Origin: an uncultured Collinsella sp.
GTDB lineage: Bacteria; Actinomycetota; Coriobacteriia; Coriobacteriales; Coriobacteriaceae
Direction: 5' to 3'
NCBI GenBank assembly: GCA_900549355.1
Contig: UROA01000042.1
Span: 1-13,721 of the forward strand
Length of the DNA: 13,721 nt
A program made the position numbers and the translations under genes. The notes under the pieces were generated by a model that worked only from the letters and a program-made list of their open reading frames with translations, was not told the origin of the DNA and made no database searches. Shown here piece by piece: positions 7,300 through 13,682 of the stretch. The stretch's first letter is position 1. Every line of letters starts with the position of its first letter.

Positions 7300-7311
7300 T
7301 GCATGTCATGT

Positions 7312-7707
7312 TTAGTTGTGGCCAACACCGTAGAGAGCGGCGACGACCTCGATCTCGACCAGACCGCCAGCCGGAAGGGCGGCAACCTGGAAAGCGCTGC
7401 GCGCGGGGAACGGGGCCTCGAACTTGGAGGCGTAGATCTCGTTCACGGCGGCGAAGTCGGCGATGTCGGCCAGGTAGACCGTGGTCTTGACGACATCGGC
7501 AAAGGTGGCGCCGGCAGCGGTCAGCAGGGCCTCGACGTTGGCGAGGGACTGCTTGGCCTGGGCCTCGACGCCCTCGGGCATCTTGCCAGTTGCGGGATCG
7601 ATGCCCAGCTGGCCGGACAGGAACACCATGTTGCCGGCCTGGATACCGGGGGAATACGGGCCGATGGCTGCGGGTGCGTTATCGGAAGACACGACGGTCT
7701 TGCTCAT
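7312..7707 (-). CDS. ridA: RidA family reactive enamine/imine deaminase
   Basis: The product is 131 aa, the normal length for the YjgF/YER057c/UK114 (RidA) family. Family features: AIGPYSPGIQAGNMVFLSGQLGIDPATG at the N-terminus (residues 14-41), the catalytic Arg103 in PFPARSAF, and Glu118/Glu120 in GGLVEIEVVA. Arg105 and Glu120 are the corresponding Salmonella RidA residues. RidA trimers hydrolyse 2-aminoacrylate and other imines released by PLP enzymes, protecting the cell from their damage. The start ATG at 7707 has AAGGAG 7 nt upstream. The frame extends to 7782, but there it crosses the leader hairpin, so I reject the longer form. It is probably a single gene with its own promoter at 7797-7825. 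A link with the neighbouring purine operon, whose breakdown releases ammonia and imines, is possible but unproven. Confidence 0.93.
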   Translation of the reverse strand: MSKTVVSSDNAPAAIGPYSPGIQAGNMVFLSGQLGIDPATGKMPEGVEAQAKQSLANVEALLTAAGATFADVVKTTVYLADIADFAAVNEIYASKFEAPFPARSAFQVAALPAGGLVEIEVVAALYGVGHN

Positions 7708-7740
7708 GTTTTTCTCCTTACGATCAATTGAGAGAGCGTG

Positions 7741-7788
7741 AGCGCGGTGTTCACACCGGGAGGCACAGTTCGGTCTGAACACCGCGCT
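7741..7788 (-). repeat. Large inverted repeat forming a hairpin at the 5' end of the ridA leader
   Basis: AGCGCGGTGTTCA (7741-7753) and TGAACACCGCGCT (7776-7788) are perfect 13-bp arms around 22 nt. Inside the loop, CGGT and ACCG can add 4 bp. The start predicted from the promoter is near 7790, so the stem would form right at the 5' end of the transcript. No U-run follows, so it is not an attenuator of the usual kind. A DNA operator is the alternative. Confidence 0.6.
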
Positions 7789-7796
7789 TGATTGGG

Positions 7797-7825
7797 ATAG
7801 TACTCAAGGTTTCCGCGCGATGCAA
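7797..7825 (-). promoter_or_regulatory. Likely ridA promoter
   Basis: On the minus strand TTGCAT (7825-7820) and TACTAT (7802-7797) are 17 nt apart. The -35 is weak (3 of 6), the -10 is fair (4 of 6). It would give a leader of about 83 nt. Confidence 0.4.
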
Positions 7826-7943
7826 GATTATTATCACGTTGCGAGAATATTTTATCGCCCAACGGTTTCCCCGAACCGCTGAACGGTTCTCATGTGGAGC
7901 AGCCAGTCCAAGCTGCTGAAGACTTTGTCCTGCTTAGGCTGCG

Positions 7944-7975
7944 GGCGTCGCCCACCGCAGCGACGCCACTATACT
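7944..7975 (+). promoter_or_regulatory. Possible promoter/operator of the U32-RluA operon
   Basis: TATACT at 7970-7975 is a good -10, about 33 nt before the U32 ATG, but no recognisable -35 precedes it. The 8-bp inverted repeat GGCGTCGC (7944-7951)/GCGACGCC (7960-7967) occupies that spot instead. This is compatible with an activator or repressor site, or with a misidentified promoter. Confidence 0.3.
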
Positions 7976-8007
7976 TTTGAGTATCTGAGCATTTTGAAAG
8001 GCAGGAT

Positions 8008-10503
8008 ATGACCGCAACCGCCAGTCGAACCACCAACCGCAGACCCGAGCTTTTGGCTCCCGCCGGAGGGCCCGAGCCTTTTGCCGCCGCACTCGCCGCG
8101 GGGGCAGACGCCATCTATTGCGGCATGGGCAGCTTCAACGCCCGCCGCAAGGCAACCAACTTTACCGACGAGGCCTTTGAGCAAGCCTGCCGCGCCGCAC
8201 ATCTAGCCGGGTCGCGCGTCTACGTCACGGTCAACATCGTCATCAAGCAGTCCGAGATGGGCGATGCGCTGCAACTCATCCATCGCTGCTCCACGCTGGG
8301 CGCCGACGCCTTCATCATCCAGGACTGGGGCCTGTTCTTTGAGGTCAAGCGCACCATGCCCGGCATCGAGACGCACATCTCGACCCAGGCGAACATCCAT
8401 GATGACCGCGGAACGCTTTGGTGCCGCGAGCAGGGCGCCGATCGCGTGACCCTCTCGCGCGAGCTCTCCATCGACGAGATCGCCGCCGTTCACAACGCCG
8501 CGCCCGATGTCGACCTCGAGGTCTTTAGCCATGGCGCCATCTGCTTTTGCTACTCGGGCCTGTGCCTGCTTTCGAGTTTTGCCATGGCGGGACGATCGGC
8601 CAACCGTGGCATGTGCGCCCAGCCCTGCCGCCTGCCCTACGAGCTGATCGACGAGAACGGTCGCGCGCTCCCCCCCGCCGGCCGCGAGCGTGCGCTGTGC
8701 CCGCGCGACACCAACACGTCGCAGCTTGTTCGCCGTCTGTATGACGCCGGCGCCGCATCGCTCAAGCTCGAGGGCCGCATGAAGGCCCCCGATTACGTGT
8801 ATTCCATCGTCGATGTGTATCGTCACCAGATTGATGACATGCTGGCCGGGGTCGCCGTAGATAAGGACGAGGTAGCCGCCCGCCAGCGCCAGCTCAAGCG
8901 CTGCTTCAACCGCGACTTTACGCACGCCTATCAGGACGGCACCTCGGGCGACGAGATGATGAGCTATGAGCGTTCCAACAACCGCGGCCAGATCGTGGGC
9001 ACGGTGCTGGGCAGCCGCCCGGCCAACCGCGATGTGCGCGGCCTTAAGCCCGACGACCGCCGTCGCCGCGCCGCCATCGCCCGCATTGAGCTGTTTGAGC
9101 CCGTGGGCAAGGGCGACCTGCTGGAGCTTCGCCACGACGATGAGTTCGACCAATTCCTGACCACCATCGCCGCCGATGATGCCGCCGCGGGCGACATCAT
9201 CGAATGTCGCGTTCCCCGCAGCATGCCTGAGGGCTGCCGCGTCCGCGTGATTCGCAGTCAGCGCGCCATCGACGCCGCCGGCGCCGCGCTCAAGCGCGAT
9301 GTGCTGCGCCGCCGAGCTGTTGACGTGTCCGTCGTGGCGCGCCTGGGCGAGCCGTTTACTGTCACACTCACCTGCTGTGACAACCCCGCGCTCACCGCCA
9401 CCGCCACGGGCTTCACCGTCGAGGCCGCCAAGACCCGCGCCGTTGAGGCGACAGACCTGGTTGAGCATGTGGGCCGCATGGGTTCCTCGCGCTTTGAGGC
9501 CGCAAGCTTTGATGTGACACTCGATGAGGGCTGCGGTATGGGCTTCTCCGCCGTGCACAAGGTGCGCGCCGCCGCCTGCAAGGCGCTGGAGGAGGCCATT
9601 CTGTCGCCATACGAGGAGCGCGCGAAAACGCTCGAGTTGCCGGCGATTGCAACCAGAGATTCCCGCCCTGCGCCCGAGCACTACCGCGATGAGCCGCAGA
9701 TCTGCGCCACCATCACCTCGCTCGAGGCCGCCGAGGCAGCGCGCGCGGAGGGTGCAACGCGCATCTATATGACCACCGACACGCTCGATGCGGCCGAGCT
9801 CTCCCCCGCCGATGCATTTGAGCAGGGCATCGTACCCGTGCTCGACGAGGTCTGCCGCGCCGTTGACCACGTACGCATCGACCCGTGGGTTGTTGCCGGC
9901 GCCACGGTCGCTATTGGCAACATCTCTGAGCTTGCCCTGGCCGCCCAGGTTGGCGCCACGGCCGAGATTCGCTCTTGCCTGCCGGTGCACAACACGCCCT
10001 GCATGGAGGCGCTTGCCGAGCGCGGAGCCGGTGCGTTTTGGCTCTCGCCCGAGATCACGCTCGACGAGATTGTCTCGCTCGGCGCCGCGGCGCCCGCGAC
10101 TCTGGGCATCACCGTCTTTGGCCGCCCGCGCGTCATGACAAGCGAGCATTGCATTCTGCAGGTTGCCAACGGCTGCATCCACGATTGCGCCAACTGCCGC
10201 CTGCGTGCCCGCAAGCTCTCGCTCAAGAATATCGACGGAAAGGTCATGCCGGTGCGTACCGACATCCACGGCCGCTCACGCCTGTACGACGCCTACCCCA
10301 TCGACCTCACGCCTCAGGTTCCTCAGCTGCTCGATGCCGGCGTGCGTCGTCTTATGGTCGACGGAACCCTGCTCGAGACCGATGAGATCGCCCGTGCCGT
10401 CGCTCGCGTCCGTCGCGCCGTCGAGGCGGCTCAAGCCGGCCGCAAGCCCGCCGTCCGCCTGCGCGGCGCCACCTCGGGCTGCATGTTTGTGGGAATTAGC
10501 TAA
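8008..10503 (+). CDS. U32 family (RlhA-like) protein with extra C-terminal domain
   Basis: The product is 831 aa. The N-terminal U32 domain opens with PELLAPAGGPEPFAAALAAGADAIYCG. The U32 signature EVFSHGAICFCYSGLCLLSSF (from residue 171) and NRGMCAQPCR supply Cys179, 186, 203 and 207, equivalent to the four Fe-S cysteines proposed for U32 RNA-modifying proteins such as RlhA, which hydroxylates 23S rRNA C2501 in E. coli. The middle (about 380-530) fits the DUF3656-type insert. A second TIM-barrel-like part follows, with another cysteine set, Cys715, 723, 727 and 730, near the C-terminus. E. coli RlhA is about 650 aa, so this is the long form of the family. True protease activity is doubtful. 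The start ATG at 8008 is preceded by AAAGG and AGGA. It is co-transcribed with the pseudouridine synthase 15 nt downstream, which supports an RNA-modification role. Confidence 0.85.
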   Translation: MTATASRTTNRRPELLAPAGGPEPFAAALAAGADAIYCGMGSFNARRKATNFTDEAFEQACRAAHLAGSRVYVTVNIVIKQSEMGDALQLIHRCSTLGADAFIIQDWGLFFEVKRTMPGIETHISTQANIHDDRGTLWCREQGADRVTLSRELSIDEIAAVHNAAPDVDLEVFSHGAICFCYSGLCLLSSFAMAGRSANRGMCAQPCRLPYELIDENGRALPPAGRERALCPRDTNTSQLVRRLYDAGAASLKLEGRMKAPDYVYSIVDVYRHQIDDMLAGVAVDKDEVAARQRQLKRCFNRDFTHAYQDGTSGDEMMSYERSNNRGQIVGTVLGSRPANRDVRGLKPDDRRRRAAIARIELFEPVGKGDLLELRHDDEFDQFLTTIAADDAAAGDIIECRVPRSMPEGCRVRVIRSQRAIDAAGAALKRDVLRRRAVDVSVVARLGEPFTVTLTCCDNPALTATATGFTVEAAKTRAVEATDLVEHVGRMGSSRFEAASFDVTLDEGCGMGFSAVHKVRAAACKALEEAILSPYEERAKTLELPAIATRDSRPAPEHYRDEPQICATITSLEAAEAARAEGATRIYMTTDTLDAAELSPADAFEQGIVPVLDEVCRAVDHVRIDPWVVAGATVAIGNISELALAAQVGATAEIRSCLPVHNTPCMEALAERGAGAFWLSPEITLDEIVSLGAAAPATLGITVFGRPRVMTSEHCILQVANGCIHDCANCRLRARKLSLKNIDGKVMPVRTDIHGRSRLYDAYPIDLTPQVPQLLDAGVRRLMVDGTLLETDEIARAVARVRRAVEAAQAGRKPAVRLRGATSGCMFVGIS

Positions 10504-10518
10504 CCGAAAGGCTTACAC

Positions 10519-11178
10519 GTGAACGAAGAACCTCAAGTCCTCTACTGCGACGCCTGGCTCATGGCCATCGACAAGCCCGCCGGCATGATCGTCCACGGTG
10601 ACGGCACCGGCGAGCGCACACTTACCGACTACGCCAGCGACCTGCTGCTGGCCATGGGCGACGGCTTTGCCGCGACCGACATGCAGCCGCTCAACCGCCT
10701 GGACCGCGACACCACCGGCGTGGTGCTGTTCTCGCTCGACAAGCAGACGCAACCCGCTTTTGACCAGATGATCATCGACCACGCATTCGAAAAGCACTAT
10801 CTGGCGCTCGCCGAGGGCAAGATCGACTGGAACGAAAAGCTCATCGACAAGCCCATCGCCCGCGACCGCCACGACAGCCGCAAGATGCGCGACGGCGCCA
10901 GCGGCAAGCCATCACAGACGCGCGTGAAGGTGCTCAAGCGCCTTAAGAGCCGCCGTGGCCTGCCCACGCGCTCGTATATCGATGTTGAGTTGCTCACCGG
11001 ACGCAAGCATCAAATCCGCGTGCATCTGGCGAGCGAGCGTCATCCCCTAGTTGGCGACGACCTGTACGGAACGCCGCGCCCTTGCGGTCTGATGCTCCAC
11101 GCCCACAGCGTGTCCTTCACGCATCCCGTTACCGGCGAGCACATTCACATCGAAGCCCCCTGCCCCTGGGAGCCCTAA
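10519..11178 (+). CDS. RluA-family pseudouridine synthase (short form without S4 domain)
   Basis: The product is 219 aa. The start is GTG at 10519 with GAAAGG 8 nt upstream, 15 nt after the U32 stop. It has the RluA core: LYCDAWLMAIDKPAGMIVHGDG at the N-terminus (motif I), the catalytic motif NRLDRDTTG with Asp62, HYLALAEG, and the ending LLTGRKHQIRVHLASERHPLVGDDLYG. There is no N-terminal S4 RNA-binding domain, unlike RluC/RluD. It therefore resembles the compact RluA/TruC type, which isomerises uridines in rRNA or tRNA. The exact target cannot be told from sequence. It ends immediately before the terminator at 11178-11216. Its start overlaps nothing, but the tight spacing indicates one transcript with the U32 gene. 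Confidence 0.9.
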   Translation: MNEEPQVLYCDAWLMAIDKPAGMIVHGDGTGERTLTDYASDLLLAMGDGFAATDMQPLNRLDRDTTGVVLFSLDKQTQPAFDQMIIDHAFEKHYLALAEGKIDWNEKLIDKPIARDRHDSRKMRDGASGKPSQTRVKVLKRLKSRRGLPTRSYIDVELLTGRKHQIRVHLASERHPLVGDDLYGTPRPCGLMLHAHSVSFTHPVTGEHIHIEAPCPWEP

Positions 11179-11216
11179 ACCTGCCAAAAAGGGACAGGTT
11201 TATTTTGGCAGGTTTT
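11178..11216 (+). terminator. Intrinsic terminator of the U32-RluA operon
   Basis: Perfect 12-bp arms AACCTGCCAAAA (11178-11189) and TTTTGGCAGGTT (11203-11214) flank a 13-nt loop and run into TTTTAT. The first arm overlaps the stop codon. The loop contains CAGGTTT, which could pair instead with AAACCTG (11177-11183), so two mutually exclusive folds exist. Confidence 0.85.
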
Positions 11217-11230
11217 ATCTGGGCAAACGT

Positions 11231-11272
11231 CAAAACCACCACAAAGGGTGCTACCCCTTCGCGGTGGTTTTG
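11231..11272. terminator. Second hairpin, probable back-up terminator
   Basis: CAAAACCACC (11231-11240) pairs with GGTGGTTTTG (11263-11272), and AAGGG (11244-11248) with CCCTT (11255-11259) inside it. The U-run is short (TTTTG), so it is a weaker terminator than the one before, or a processing hairpin. It would read equally on either strand. Confidence 0.55.
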
Positions 11273-11301
11273 TCGCGATGACTCTGTCGGGTTCCCAAAG
11301 A

Positions 11302-11519
11302 TCTCGATCTGTAACAGTTAGAGCCCATTTTCCGGTCTATCTGTTACAGATCGAGACATGCGAATCCTCCTCAAGGGAAAATCTCAATCTGTAACAGTAA
11401 CTCGGCAAAATCAGCCCCAGATGTTACAGATTGAGACAAAGGGGTGGCTCGGTTCGAAAGTATCTCGATCTGTAACATCTAACCCACTTTTAACAGTCTA
11501 GTTGTTACAGACTTAGATA
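11302..11519. repeat. Six alternating-orientation 15-bp repeats at a 40-bp period (three tandem hairpins)
   Basis: The core TCTCGATCTGTAACA or its reverse complement occurs at 11302 (+), 11341 (-), 11382 (+), 11422 (-), 11463 (+) and 11503 (-). The steps are 39, 41, 40, 41 and 40 bp. Adjacent pairs form stems of 16 bp (11302-11317/11341-11356), 15 bp (11382-11396/11422-11436) and an imperfect 17 bp with three central mismatches (11461-11477/11503-11519). Loops and gaps are all 23-25 nt. In the second pair the central C-G is replaced by an A-T pair in both arms. No coding potential was seen in 11273-11534, and no similar repeat elsewhere in this window. It is reminiscent of REP/BIME clusters. 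Confidence 0.85.
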
Positions 11520-11534
11520 AACCGGCAGACAACG

Positions 11535-11570
11535 AAAGCGGCAACGCCCGTGATGGACGTTGCCGCTTTT
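11535..11570. terminator. Terminator downstream of the DeoR gene (bidirectional)
   Basis: AAAGCGGCAACG (11535-11546) and CGTTGCCGCTTT (11558-11569) form a 12-bp stem with an 11-nt loop, 40 nt beyond the deoR-family stop. The minus-strand U-run is short (UUU), the plus-strand one is TTTTCTATT. It probably also blocks read-through from the left. Confidence 0.75.
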
Positions 11571-11609
11571 CTATTGAGAAAACTAAATGGTTTTGGCCTT
11601 GTCCCATCG

Positions 11610-12356
11610 CTAGACCGTGATGACGTTGTCCATTGCGCGGTACTTGGCGGGGACCTCGCCTGCGGTAATGATCGTTGCGTCGCGGAAATCTGCGAACTTG
11701 ACGGGCGCCACCATGCCAAATTTACTGGCGTCCGAGATTACGAAGCGTTTGGCGGTATGGCGCATCGAGATACGCTTGACCTGTGCTTCCTCGATATCCG
11801 GTGTGGTGAGACCTTGCTCGGCGGCGATGCCGTTGGAACCCCAAAAGCCGCAGTTGAAGTTATAACGGTCCAGAGTTGCCAAGGCATCGGGACCGACGAG
11901 CGCCTCGGTCTCGGGCTTGAGCTCGCCGCCCAGCACCACGGTGCGCATGCCGCGTAAAGCGAGATGCTGAGCATGGAGCACAGAATCGGTCACATAGGTG
12001 ACGCCCTCAAGGCGCGGAAGATGCTCAATGAGCCTGAGCGTCGTCGAGCCCGAGTCGATGTATACAAAGCTCTCAGGCTCCACGAGCGCCGCCGCGCGGG
12101 CGCAGCTGCGCTCCTTGTCATCGTTATGGAGATCGCTGCGCTCGTTGATCGTCAGGTCGCGCGTCACGTGCGCGCGCTCCATACTCGTCGCGCCTCCGTG
12201 CACCTTGGCGATACGGTGTGCGCGGTCGAGCGTCTGCAGATCGCGCCGAATGGTAGACGCCGTCACGCCCAGGGCTTCGGCAAGCTCCGGCACGGTAACC
12301 GAGCCGGCCTGCTGCACCATCGACACGATTGCGTTGAGTCTATCTTCCGCAAGCAT
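11610..12356 (-). CDS. DeoR/GlpR family transcriptional repressor
   Basis: The product is 248 aa, typical of the family. The N-terminal winged HTH (1 to about 57) includes TVPELAEALGVTASTIRRDLQTL at 21-43 and the trailing VHGGA at 52-56. The C-terminal DeoR sensor domain has the phosphosugar-binding motif DSGSTT at 101-106, then VLGGEL and GSNGI. The family responds to phosphorylated sugars or related metabolites. The start ATG at 12356 is served by GGAGGAG lying inside the end of the upstream dehydrogenase gene, with only 3 nt between the dehydrogenase stop and this ATG, so the two are co-translated. It probably regulates its own operon through the phased repeats at 13490-13618. The inducer cannot be deduced. 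Confidence 0.92.
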   Translation of the reverse strand: MLAEDRLNAIVSMVQQAGSVTVPELAEALGVTASTIRRDLQTLDRAHRIAKVHGGATSMERAHVTRDLTINERSDLHNDDKERSCARAAALVEPESFVYIDSGSTTLRLIEHLPRLEGVTYVTDSVLHAQHLALRGMRTVVLGGELKPETEALVGPDALATLDRYNFNCGFWGSNGIAAEQGLTTPDIEEAQVKRISMRHTAKRFVISDASKFGMVAPVKFADFRDATIITAGEVPAKYRAMDNVITV

Positions 12357-12359
12357 CGC

Positions 12360-13439
12360 TTACTCCTCCTCGGGGTACACGACTCCCCAATCGGCGCGGA
12401 GCTTGGTCATCAGCTCCATAACATCAGAAGCATAGTCCAGCAGCTCGCGCCTGGAGTCATCGCCGGCAACGGCCTTCTCCAGGTCGGCCATCTCGTAGCA
12501 CAGAGCGTATGCCTCGGTGCCAGCGTGGACCTCCTCACGGTGACCGTCCGCAGTCCACACGATGGTCGCGTGATCGGCACGCGGATATTCATTGACCTCG
12601 ATGTAGCACCTATCGAAGCTGATAACCGAGCGCTTGGGCTGCTTGGAGTGTAGCGTAAGACTCACCACGCCCAGCTGCTGTTCGGCATTACGGCAGACGA
12701 TGCCGCCCGCAACGTCGACACCGGTCTCACAGGTGTTGCCCAGCGATACGACCTCAGCAGGCTGGCTTGCCATAAAGAGGCGCATAACGGACAGGGCATA
12801 GACGCCAATGTCGAGCATGGCACCGCCAGCAAGGTTGCGGTTATAGAAGCGGTTGGTCAGATCGCCGTACTCCTTATAGCTGCCAAAGTTGAGCTGAGCG
12901 AGGTTCATGTGACCAAACTCGCCGGCATCCATGCGGCGGCGCAGCTCTTGATACAAGGGCATGTGGAGCACCGTGGTGGCGTCCATAAGGACCACGTTAT
13001 GCTCGTCGGCAATGGCACGTGCCTCGTCGAGCTCGGCGGAGTTTAGGGTAATGGCCTTCTCACAGAGCACGTGCTTGCCAGCTGCCAGAGCGGCGCGAAG
13101 ATAGGTGATATGCGTGTTATGCGGGGTGGTGATATAGATCGCGTCGATGTTCGGATCGGCATAGAGGTCCTCGACCGATTCATAGACCTTTTCGATGCCA
13201 TACTGCTCGGCAAAAGCTTGAGCCTTGGATAGGGTGCGGTTGGCGACGCCCGCAAGCTTGCGGCCGGCCAGCGCGAGAGACTGGGCCATCTGGTTGGCGA
13301 TAACGCCGCACCCGATCACAGCCCAACGAAGCTCGGGAGCCGTAAAGATATCATCGGGGAACGGCTTGCCCTGGACCGAAGCGAACGCTGCCCTTGCGGC
13401 TGCCGCGGAGTCGAGTGGAGCCAGCTTGGAATCTGCCAT
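12360..13439 (-). CDS. Gfo/Idh/MocA family NAD(P)-dependent oxidoreductase
   Basis: The product is 359 aa. The start is ATG at 13439 with AGGAGG 6 nt upstream. The open frame to 13496 adds 19 unlikely residues. About 36 residues precede the Rossmann fold, whose motif AVIGCGVIA has G43, G45 and A48. TTPHNTH at 104-110 and HVLCEKAIT at 123-131 follow, with the catalytic Lys128. The classical EKP is EKA here. The C-terminal substrate domain carries GGAMLDIGVYALS with Asp210 and Tyr214. The sequence flavour is that of dihydrodiol-dehydrogenase-like members. The family oxidises or reduces sugars, inositols and related polyols, but the substrate here is unknown. It is the first gene of an operon with the DeoR repressor, which suggests a carbohydrate-linked role. 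Confidence 0.9.
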   Translation of the reverse strand: MADSKLAPLDSAAAARAAFASVQGKPFPDDIFTAPELRWAVIGCGVIANQMAQSLALAGRKLAGVANRTLSKAQAFAEQYGIEKVYESVEDLYADPNIDAIYITTPHNTHITYLRAALAAGKHVLCEKAITLNSAELDEARAIADEHNVVLMDATTVLHMPLYQELRRRMDAGEFGHMNLAQLNFGSYKEYGDLTNRFYNRNLAGGAMLDIGVYALSVMRLFMASQPAEVVSLGNTCETGVDVAGGIVCRNAEQQLGVVSLTLHSKQPKRSVISFDRCYIEVNEYPRADHATIVWTADGHREEVHAGTEAYALCYEMADLEKAVAGDDSRRELLDYASDVMELMTKLRADWGVVYPEEE

Positions 13440-13489
13440 ATGTGCCTCCTGCGTCGTGAAAAGTCTTTCATTTCTGACAGCTCTATATT

Positions 13490-13618
13490 CGCACAAATGC
13501 GCGTGTATGTGCGTAGTTCTGCGTGTATTACCGTCAAACGGTCAAAATTCAGCCGCATTCGGGGCATAGACACGCATTATCACGCAATGTTACGCACAGA
13601 AATACGCACAAATACGCA
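13490..13618. promoter_or_regulatory. Two opposed arrays of a GCGT/ACGCA pentamer phased at one helical turn (probable DeoR-type operator)
   Basis: Left array: (T/C)GCGT at 13500, 13510 and 13520, steps of 10 bp. Right array, inverted: ACGCA at 13572, 13582, 13592, 13604 and 13614, steps 10, 10, 12, 10. Degenerate copies CCGCA (13553) and GGGCA (13562) extend it to seven units. The arrays flank about 30-50 bp that includes the GTCAAA pair and lie just upstream of the dehydrogenase-deoR operon. Confidence 0.6.
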
Positions 13619-13660
13619 CTAATCATTGCTCAGAGGGTAGCGCACAGAGATGTGGTGTAA

Positions 13661-13682
13661 GAGGCGGGGCATGCCCCGCCTC
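13661..13682. repeat. Perfect GC-rich palindrome
   Basis: GAGGCGGGGCA and TGCCCCGCCTC are perfect 11-bp arms with no spacer. Plus-strand sequence CCGCCCTTTCTTG follows, a poor U-run. It could be the terminator of a gene outside the window or a cruciform-prone repeat. A further stem CCTTT/AAAGG follows at about 13686-13700. Confidence 0.55.

Larger units (their letters stand above)
7708..8007. other. Divergent promoter region between ridA and the U32 gene
   Basis: This is 300 nt with no clear protein gene. It holds the ridA leader hairpin and promoter, a 6-bp hairpin GAACCG/CGGTTC (7873-7878/7884-7889), an 8-bp stem GGCGTCGC/GCGACGCC (7944-7951/7960-7967) and a possible -10 for the U32 operon. 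A 39-codon frame without a ribosome site (7892-8011) is discussed under findings. Confidence 0.6.

Noticed and set aside
8203..10269. Long open frame antisense to the U32 gene (688 codons)
   Set aside because: It has the same shadow character, while the plus-strand frame has clear U32 motifs and a start in context.
11082..11321. 79-codon plus-strand frame overlapping the RluA gene end and both terminators
   Set aside because: It crosses two hairpins and has no coding-like composition or start signal.
11302..11519. CRISPR array
   Set aside because: Repeats are only 15 bp, alternate in orientation and are degenerate, and no cas gene is nearby. The layout fits palindromic repeats better.
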